The position numbers were made by a program, and so were the translations under genes. A stretch of 5,378 nucleotides of DNA from Bacteroidota bacterium (GTDB taxonomy: Bacteria > Bacteroidota > Ignavibacteria > T3Sed10-11). The stretch is from positions 1-5,378 of the forward strand of contig SKXH01000035.1 in NCBI GenBank assembly GCA_007128495.1. The letters are read 5' to 3'. Every line of letters starts with the position of its first letter. Position 1 is the stretch's first letter. Positions 1 through 5,378 of the stretch are shown here, piece after piece. The notes under the pieces were generated by a model, which ran no database searches, was not told where the DNA came from, and saw nothing but the letters and a program-made list of their open reading frames with translations.

Positions 1-1657
1 CCACTTCGTCACTCAACGGTTTAAACGGCGACTCAATATCTTTAGCGAGTGTTATTAAATAAATTCCGGCCATATCGACGTAGACATGGTTCCATTCCGT
101 CTGGCTGTAGGTCGGAGAAAAGTTCCGGTTCGAAACAAAGAATAAATACTTGCCGTCTTTGCTGAAATGCGGCTGCGACGATGAGAACCATCCTTCCGTT
201 ACCGGATGAATTGTTTCATCCTCCACCGAGTAAAGATAAAGAGTTGTTTGCTGTTCTTCTTCCTGTTGTGCATAGGCAATCCACTTACTGTCGGGCGACC
301 AAGCTGCGCTTGTGATCTCCCATGCCGTTGCCTGCACAACTTCAGTTACTTCCTGCGTCTCGACATCCACATACTGTAGACGGAGCTTTTTATCCGACCA
401 CAAAATTTTACTGCCGTCGGGCGACCATAGCAATGCGTATTTATACGTATCGGCATCGGTTGTAAGCTGTGTCGCTTCTCCGCGGCCGTCCTGTGGCTTT
501 ACGTAAATTTCATCCTCACCCGTTTTATCGGATATAAACGCGATCGTTCTCCCGTCGGGCGACCATACGGGATTGCGTTCGTGCACGCCCGGTGTACCGG
601 TAAGATTACGGGTGTTGCCATGTTTAGCGGGAACGGTAAACAGATCGCCGCGGGCACCGAACAATGCACGGTTGCCGTCGGGCGCAATTTCATAGGTATG
701 AATGTTGTCGCTGACATTCTGCAGCCCGCCTCTGCCAATCGCAAAATCGTCATGGATATAAACCGGCACGCGTTCATAATCCTGTTCAGCGAGATCGAAA
801 CGATAGATATAACCGCCGTTTTCAAATACTATTGCATTATCACCGAGTGAGGGAAATTTAATATCGAAGTCGGTAAAATCGGTGTGCTGCGTTAACTCTT
901 CGGTATTTAAATCATAGGAAAACAGGTTCATGATATCGTAGCGGTCGGAGATAAAATATATTGTATCTTCGTGCCACATCGGAATAATATCCTGTGCGGG
1001 ATTATCGGTGATGTTGGTGAGTTCCTGCGTTTCGAAATCATAAATCCAGACATCATCCGCCTGACCGCCGCGATACCGTTTCCAGGTACGGAATTCCCTG
1101 AACACGCGGTTGAAGGCAATTTTACTATTATCGGGCGAGTACGATGTGAAGCCGCCCCGTATCACCGGAAGTTGATCGAGCATACCCCCGTTTTTCGATA
1201 CAAGAAAAAGCTGTCCGTTGAATGAGTTCCACTCAATGCGACGGGAACGAAACAGAATATGTTCATCGTCTTTCCACCCCATTACGATATTATTCGGCCC
1301 CATCCGGTCGGAGACATCATCACGGTCAATGGTAGCGGTATAGGTCAACCGTTCCGGAACGCCGCCCTGTGAAGGTATTAAATAAACCTCGGTATTGCCA
1401 TCATATTGTCCGGTAAACGCAATATGTTCACCGTCGGGAGAAAACCGGGGAAACATATTAAAACCTTCATGGTTGGTAAGCCGCCGGGCAATGCCGCCGG
1501 CAGCATTGACGGTAAACAGGTCGCCGGCATAGGTGAATACAATTTGATCACCATGAATTGCCGGAAACCGTAATAATCGTGCCTCATCATCGGCAAAGAG
1601 TACTGACGTCATTCCCACGATTATCGCGAGAATAATAAAGAGAGTGTATTTACGCAT
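1..1657 (-). CDS. Exported tricorn protease homologue, N-terminal half (3'-partial)
   Basis: The ATG at 1655-1657 opens a frame that runs without a stop to the lower window edge (552 residues). The start is supported by an AAAGGA seven bases upstream and by a signal peptide directly after it: MRKY, a hydrophobic stretch, then LFA|DDE with likely cleavage after Ala22. The rest is built of beta-propeller blades with TolB/PD40-type motifs: FSPDG at 72-76, WSPDG at 365-369 and 411-415, WSPDS at 453-457 and FSKDG at 498-502. The segment GARGDLFTVPAKHGNTRNLT (334-353), followed by GVHERNPVWSPDG, is the signature opening of the second propeller in tricorn proteins. Residues about 26-305 should be the six-bladed propeller and 315 onward the seven-bladed one. 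Tricorn is a large peptidase (about 1070 residues in Thermoplasma) that degrades oligopeptides; its PDZ and S41 catalytic part would lie off the window, so activity cannot be judged. The signal peptide suggests a periplasmic peptide-degrading role, unlike the cytosolic archaeal enzyme. A plain TolB-like propeller without a protease is the alternative, but the signature makes it unlikely. Confidence 0.93.
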   Translation of the reverse strand, partial: MRKYTLFIILAIIVGMTSVLFADDEARLLRFPAIHGDQIVFTYAGDLFTVNAAGGIARRLTNHEGFNMFPRFSPDGEHIAFTGQYDGNTEVYLIPSQGGVPERLTYTATIDRDDVSDRMGPNNIVMGWKDDEHILFRSRRIEWNSFNGQLFLVSKNGGMLDQLPVIRGGFTSYSPDNSKIAFNRVFREFRTWKRYRGGQADDVWIYDFETQELTNITDNPAQDIIPMWHEDTIYFISDRYDIMNLFSYDLNTEELTQHTDFTDFDIKFPSLGDNAIVFENGGYIYRFDLAEQDYERVPVYIHDDFAIGRGGLQNVSDNIHTYEIAPDGNRALFGARGDLFTVPAKHGNTRNLTGTPGVHERNPVWSPDGRTIAFISDKTGEDEIYVKPQDGRGEATQLTTDADTYKYALLWSPDGSKILWSDKKLRLQYVDVETQEVTEVVQATAWEITSAAWSPDSKWIAYAQQEEEQQTTLYLYSVEDETIHPVTEGWFSSSQPHFSKDGKYLFFVSNRNFSPTYSQTEWNHVYVDMAGIYLITLAKDIESPFKPLSDEV

Positions 1658-1664
1658 AGGAGAA

Positions 1665-1670
1665 TCCTTT
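1665..1670 (-). promoter_or_regulatory. Shine-Dalgarno site of the tricorn homologue gene
   Basis: AAAGGA on the minus strand ends seven bases before the ATG at 1655-1657, which is the expected spacing. It settles the start, because the signal peptide begins directly at that ATG. Many Bacteroidia genes lack such sites, so its presence hints at another FCB lineage. Confidence 0.7.
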
Positions 1671-1749
1671 GTTTTACTAATGGATATTGTTCTGAGAGTT
1701 TGAAGTTATATTGTTGAAGCGCTTGTTCCTTCTCTGGTCGGCTGATTAA

Positions 1750-1782
1750 CAAAATCTACGAAAAAAAATGACTACACACAAA
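1750..1782 (-). promoter_or_regulatory. Candidate Bacteroidetes-type promoter for the tricorn homologue gene
   Basis: On the minus strand TTTG (1779-1782) lies 20 bases before TAGATTTTG (1750-1758). This approximates the Bacteroidetes -33 TTTG and -7 TAnnTTTG pair, with one extra T in the -7 element. It would place transcription start about 85 bases before the ATG, leaving a rather long leader. The match is imperfect in an AT-rich gap, and read-through from the CotH gene is the alternative. No good sigma70-type -35/-10 pair was seen in the gap. Confidence 0.25.
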
Positions 1783-1787
1783 CGGCC

Positions 1788-1807
1788 GGTTTTATTTTAA
1801 AATAACC
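1788..1807. repeat. AT-rich palindrome across the CotH gene stop codon
   Basis: TTATTTTAAAATAA at 1792-1805 is a perfect 14-base palindrome that contains the TAA stop. It is flanked by GG at 1788-1789 and CC at 1806-1807, which extend the symmetry with a two-base offset. It has no unpaired loop and no GC-rich stem next to a T run, so it is not a convincing intrinsic terminator. A run of eight T on the minus strand (1761-1768) lies further downstream without an adjacent stem. It may be chance in an AT-rich gene end. Confidence 0.4.
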
Positions 1808-4800
1808 ATCGGTTTGGTTTCTATAAATTTTTCTGCGGGATTACCGACTTGTGTTGCTTCTATTCTGTAGTAATATACACCCGATGCAAATCCCTCCGGC
1901 GGTATGGACCACTGTACTTCGTGAGAACCTGCATCGCGCACCTCATCGACGATCGTGGCGACCTCCTCACCCAGCACCGAATATATTATTATCTGCACAT
2001 AACTCCTCTCCGGTAATCCATATCCGATCGTCGTTTGTGGATTGAACGGATTGGGATAGTTCTGGGTAAGATAATAACTTTCCGGTAATTGTAATCCTTC
2101 ATCGTCATTATCCACACCTGTTGTATCCGACGTTACTCTGATATTACCTACCCGTAACATATCTCGCCGTCCGACATCCTCATCCAGGCGGTCGCCGGTA
2201 TAGTAATACTTCCATCGAAGCTGAATATATGGTTGATCGTCGGCAGCTTCCGGTAAGGTAACAGGGCCGAACGATTGCGAATGACCGGTTATTTCATTTC
2301 GCTCATACTCTACCGGCAGTCCCGCGTCCTGTACATCTACAAAAGGACCTTCACGCCCGATACGGAATTGTAATCGAATGTTGTACATTCTGCTGTTCGG
2401 GATCACCGTGCCGCCCGTCCACTCCACCGATATATCATGCTGTCCGCTTGTATTCAATCCGAGCACCGCCGCACCGAGATCACGCCCGCGCCCGGTATTG
2501 ATAAACGCGACGCCGTCGTCTAAAAGCCCGGTAATTCTCGTTCGTCCGGTCAGTTGATAAACGCTTCCGAACATACCCTGATCGTCTGCGTGGTAGGCAT
2601 TGTTTTCATCATCAAAAAACGGAATGTGATACGGCTCCACCATTTCATCGTCCAACCGCGGGTCGTCCATTCTCGTTTGCAGAAATACCATATTCGGCGG
2701 GAATGATCCTTCCGGCTCATCGGGATACCAGCGTTTAAACTCATATGTCTCTTCGGAAAGATCGTGTGGTTCGGGATATAACGTGTGCGGATGTTCTCCC
2801 GATGTGACAAGTATATTATCCAGCAGCAGCTTCGCACGAGGGCCGCTTGAGCCGGTTACGTGATAATATTTCCATCGCAACTGGACATATTCCCGGTCGT
2901 TTACCTCTTCAGGAAGTACTGCCGGCTCCATAAACTGATAATGTCCCGCAAGTTCATTACGAACATACTCAACCGGATTACCGTCACTATCGAGTACATC
3001 ACTGAACGGGCCGCCGGCACCGACACGGTATTGCAGCCGTATTGCATACACCCGCTCGTTCGGAATGATTGTTCCCGATGTCCACGACACGGTAATGCTG
3101 TCAAGTCCGGTGGTATTCAACGCCAGCACTGCCGCACCGAGATCGCGCTCCCTGCCGGTATTGATAAACGTTATACCGCGTTCATTCCAGCCGGTCAGCC
3201 GCGTGCGCCGCGTTAGTTTATACGGATACCCGATGTTCTCCTCATCATCGCTATGATATTCATCTTCAGGAATATGGTATACGCCGGTCATCTCATCATG
3301 CAGACCCGGATCGGTCATATCGGTTTGCAGAAAGACCATATTGGGCGGAAACGATCCTTCAGGTTTATCTTCAGGCCAATAGTTAAAACGATACGGACCT
3401 TCGGCGAGGTTATATGGTTCAGGATTCTTCGGGTCGTCGGTATGATCCCCCTTATACTCAAAGTTTGCGGTAATGTTCACGTCATCTTCGAGGACAATTT
3501 CCGTGCTATCGGATTCTTCATCAATGCCTGTCCAACCGGTAAATTCATAACCGGGATAGGTATGAGCGACAAGTTGAACAGGAACCCCGGCGAAGTATAC
3601 CCCATCCCACGGATATGGTTTTCCCGGATCGTGCAATCCTTCGGTAGAATTATCAATAACCAAAGAATTAATTTGTACCGCACCGGCCGCCGGATCGGAT
3701 ACGTCTATCGAAACAGTGATCGAGTCTTCGAGTTCAAAATATTCGAGTATATGCTGCCGCTGATAGCCCGGTCTTTTTTGAGCGAAGATTCGCATTATAT
3801 CGACATTATTCTTCCATCCCTCAAACGACGCGATAACAGGCCAGCGGTGTATATGCTCTTCCATTTCGGGTTCGATCACTGCCTGCATTTCATCTATTAT
3901 CGAGATAATACGTGCAGGTTTAAACGTACTATTCAAGAGATCGGCGAACCGGTTAATAAATGAAATCCGGAACTGTTCGTTCTCAAGGAACGAGCGTAAT
4001 AAAAATGTGGACCACGGTGGATTAGGCCAGGTCGGGCCATTAGTTTCGGTAGCAAAATCTATGGTGTTGTGTTGTGCATCATCTACTCCATTCCGTAATC
4101 CGAACCCGAAGTCTGCATCATAAAATAACCACCGCCACCGGCCGTCACGGCCGTACGGTGCATCGGGTTCGTATTCATCGGTTCGATGGCGCCAGAAATC
4201 GATGTTGTTTCCCGGCCAGTCGGTATTGCGGGCATATATGTGTGCGATATTGTAATCGAGAAAATTCCCGACATCCATAAGGGTTTGGATGTGTTGATAA
4301 TGTTCGTTTTCTTTAAGTCCGTGTTCGTGAATATAATTCAACATCGCGTCATAGTGAACATTATCACCTTCTTTAACAGTGCGACGGTGAGTTAACAGAT
4401 CAACATTTTCCCGGTCGACCCCGTAATTTGTTTCAAGATAATGTTTGTCGAATCGTTCACGGATGTTATAAATCCCCCAGTATTCTCCATTCAAAAACAC
4501 AACGACGGGCCTGTATGCCTGTGTTGCAAAATCAAGTCCACCGACTACACGCTGGATCACTGCATCGCGGAACATAGTATGGAACCAATCATTTCCTGAA
4601 TTTCTCAAAATAAGACGGTTATAATCGTCAAGCGATTTGTCGGGAAAGAATTGGTGGGTAAATCTGCTCGTTCCGTAATCGCTTCGGGAATAAAGGCGCA
4701 GCGATTTTTGTGGATACGATCTCGAAGCTCCTCCGTGAATTCTCAATCCGGCATCTTGTGCAATTTTTACCGTACCATCCTCATCGAAAAATTCGATATG

Positions 4801-5378
4801 CATCGGCCGCTCCCAATCAACACCGCGCTGGGTATAGTTTGCGGGGCGATGCCACCAACTCGTGTTTGGATCATAAAATTCATCATATATTTTTCCTTTT
4901 ACATATATTCCCCGTTCATAATCGAACAAACTGTCTTCATCGACGGCAATCGACACAACGGGTAATGAGTAACGGTCGGGGTTATTTTCATCTATAATGT
5001 AGGAGTGAGTGGCAATATCGCTTACAGTTCCGTCAGGGGTTTTCTGGATTGCCCGCACAACGGTAATTTTAAAAACCTCACCTTCCGGCCCGACCCACTG
5101 CGGTGCGGTACCTGTTATTTCAGAAAAATAATTTTCATCATTCTTACCTGATCCAATCGTAATAGGACTATCATAGGCAAACGATGTAACGGACGGCTGC
5201 GATCCATCGAGTGTGTAATAAATGACCGCATCTTCATTCGAGGGGGATATTTCTAATTCGAACGGTTCATTATAAAAACCACCTGCATGTGAAAAGAAAG
5301 GTTTTGCAACATCCGATGCGGATTGGCGGTTATGGAGTTCGTCGGCATTGAGTGTCGGGAATACGAAAAATATTAGAA
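1792..5378 (-). CDS. Secreted CotH kinase-family protein with duplicated C-terminal module and T9SS sorting domain (5'-partial)
   Basis: The frame is open from the TAA at 1792-1794 up to the upper window edge, giving 1194 visible residues. Numbering here starts at the first complete codon (5374-5376). Residues 1-11 (LIFFVFPTLNA) look like the end of a signal peptide, so the true start is probably 10-20 codons outside the window; the GTG at 5056-5058 lies inside a domain. Residues 30-120 resemble the chitobiase/hexosaminidase C-terminal sandwich (IYYTLDGSQPS). Residues about 137-546 are the CotH domain: GLRIHGGASRSYPQKS (210-225), LRNSGNDW (257-264), VFLNGEYWGIYNIRERFD (293-310), NTDWPGNNIDFWR (384-396) and YDADFGFG (419-426). 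Asp386, Asp420 and Asp422 are candidate metal or nucleotide ligands. Residues 553-640 are an InlB-type bacterial repeat (GYEFTGWTG). Two tandem modules follow at 652-859 and 868-1083, then a sorting domain at 1097-1194 (NYPNPFNP, SGVYYYRI, ETKPMVILK). CotH proteins are atypical protein kinases in spore coats. In FCB bacteria they are common secreted proteins of unknown substrate, so kinase activity here is inference. The family call is secure. Confidence 0.9.
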   Translation of the reverse strand, partial: LIFFVFPTLNADELHNRQSASDVAKPFFSHAGGFYNEPFELEISPSNEDAVIYYTLDGSQPSVTSFAYDSPITIGSGKNDENYFSEITGTAPQWVGPEGEVFKITVVRAIQKTPDGTVSDIATHSYIIDENNPDRYSLPVVSIAVDEDSLFDYERGIYVKGKIYDEFYDPNTSWWHRPANYTQRGVDWERPMHIEFFDEDGTVKIAQDAGLRIHGGASRSYPQKSLRLYSRSDYGTSRFTHQFFPDKSLDDYNRLILRNSGNDWFHTMFRDAVIQRVVGGLDFATQAYRPVVVFLNGEYWGIYNIRERFDKHYLETNYGVDRENVDLLTHRRTVKEGDNVHYDAMLNYIHEHGLKENEHYQHIQTLMDVGNFLDYNIAHIYARNTDWPGNNIDFWRHRTDEYEPDAPYGRDGRWRWLFYDADFGFGLRNGVDDAQHNTIDFATETNGPTWPNPPWSTFLLRSFLENEQFRISFINRFADLLNSTFKPARIISIIDEMQAVIEPEMEEHIHRWPVIASFEGWKNNVDIMRIFAQKRPGYQRQHILEYFELEDSITVSIDVSDPAAGAVQINSLVIDNSTEGLHDPGKPYPWDGVYFAGVPVQLVAHTYPGYEFTGWTGIDEESDSTEIVLEDDVNITANFEYKGDHTDDPKNPEPYNLAEGPYRFNYWPEDKPEGSFPPNMVFLQTDMTDPGLHDEMTGVYHIPEDEYHSDDEENIGYPYKLTRRTRLTGWNERGITFINTGRERDLGAAVLALNTTGLDSITVSWTSGTIIPNERVYAIRLQYRVGAGGPFSDVLDSDGNPVEYVRNELAGHYQFMEPAVLPEEVNDREYVQLRWKYYHVTGSSGPRAKLLLDNILVTSGEHPHTLYPEPHDLSEETYEFKRWYPDEPEGSFPPNMVFLQTRMDDPRLDDEMVEPYHIPFFDDENNAYHADDQGMFGSVYQLTGRTRITGLLDDGVAFINTGRGRDLGAAVLGLNTSGQHDISVEWTGGTVIPNSRMYNIRLQFRIGREGPFVDVQDAGLPVEYERNEITGHSQSFGPVTLPEAADDQPYIQLRWKYYYTGDRLDEDVGRRDMLRVGNIRVTSDTTGVDNDDEGLQLPESYYLTQNYPNPFNPQTTIGYGLPERSYVQIIIYSVLGEEVATIVDEVRDAGSHEVQWSIPPEGFASGVYYYRIEATQVGNPAEKFIETKPMVILK
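2128..2775 (-). repeat. Tandem protein module, copy 2 (within the CotH gene)
   Basis: This encodes residues 868-1083, from PEPHDLSEE to GNIRVTS, just before the linker to the sorting domain. By eye about half the residues match copy 1, and some stretches match in DNA as well: the 16 bases at 2492-2507 equal those at 3155-3170, and the 14 at 2468-2481 equal those at 3131-3144. It carries a longer acidic loop (FFDDENNAYHADDQG) at the same place as in copy 1 and an extra acidic stretch (GDRLDEDVGRRD) near its end. The copies arose by internal duplication. Confidence 0.85.
2800..3423 (-). repeat. Tandem protein module, copy 1 (within the CotH gene)
   Basis: This encodes residues 652-859 of the visible CotH protein, from PEPYNLAEG to LDNILVTS. 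It shares ordered blocks with copy 2: GSFPPNMVFLQT, INTGR-RDLGAAVL-LNT, a VEY-RNE-GH segment and QLRWKYY, ending in a similar VTS strand. The alternation of short beta-like segments suggests a beta-sandwich. I recognise it as a module that recurs in secreted FCB proteins but cannot name a family with certainty. An acidic loop (EDEYHSDDEEN) sits between the HIP and LTRRTR blocks. Confidence 0.85.

Noticed and set aside
312..1225. Several short open frames on both strands within 312-1225
   Set aside because: They are shadows of the tricorn homologue frame, which is continuous from 1657 to the window edge and carries family motifs throughout.
1378..1596. Minus-strand open frame of 72 codons
   Set aside because: It is a different frame inside the tricorn signal-peptide and first-propeller region; the in-frame reading has the family motifs and this one does not.
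1741..1807. Intrinsic terminator after the CotH gene
   Set aside because: The palindrome has no loop and is AT-rich, and the T8 run at 1761-1768 has no stable stem directly before it. The best stem nearby (AAAC-CGGCC-GTTT) has only four pairs.
3253..3963. Plus-strand open frame of 236 codons
   Set aside because: It lies wholly antisense to the CotH domain and the InlB-type repeat region, which are clearly coding. Its product shows no recognisable motif or domain and it has no separate promoter evidence.
4651..4997. Two overlapping plus-strand open frames of 104 and 95 codons
   Set aside because: Both are antisense to the N-terminal part of the CotH domain, overlap each other in different frames and encode low-plausibility peptides.
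1..5378. A dedicated two-gene system linking the CotH protein and the tricorn homologue
   Set aside because: The genes are neighbours on one strand, but they are 134 bases apart, are predicted to go to different compartments and share no domain or regulatory motif. Adjacency alone is not enough.

Overview
The window holds parts of two large genes, both on the minus strand and both cut by a window edge, separated by 134 bases. Together they cover about 97% of the sequence. No RNA gene, mobile element, CRISPR array or plus-strand gene is supported.

Region 1792-5378 (minus) encodes the C-terminal 1194 residues of a secreted multidomain CotH-type protein. In order it has the end of a signal peptide, a chitobiase-C-terminal-like beta-sandwich, a CotH kinase-like domain, an InlB-type bacterial repeat domain, two tandem copies of a roughly 210-residue module, and a C-terminal type IX secretion (T9SS) sorting domain. 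The frame is open through the upper window edge, so the GTG at 5056-5058 is an internal valine and not the start.

Region 1-1657 (minus) encodes the N-terminal 552 residues of an exported tricorn-protease homologue: a signal peptide followed by beta-propeller repeats. Its PDZ and S41 serine-protease half lies beyond the lower edge.

The gap at 1658-1791 holds a good Shine-Dalgarno sequence for the tricorn gene, a weak candidate Bacteroidetes-type promoter, and an AT-rich palindrome across the stop codon of the CotH gene.

The NPFNP-containing sorting domain ending in a short basic tail points to the FCB group (Bacteroidota, Balneolota, Ignavibacteriota, Calditrichota, Marinimicrobia and relatives). 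The AAAGGA ribosome-binding site, the look of the sorting domain and the moderate GC content fit a non-Bacteroidia lineage of that group better than a classic Bacteroides. This placement is inference. The CotH product should be carried outside or onto the cell surface by T9SS, while the tricorn homologue should stay in the periplasm. Nothing in the sequence shows that the two act together, and I see no strong evidence for a new system.
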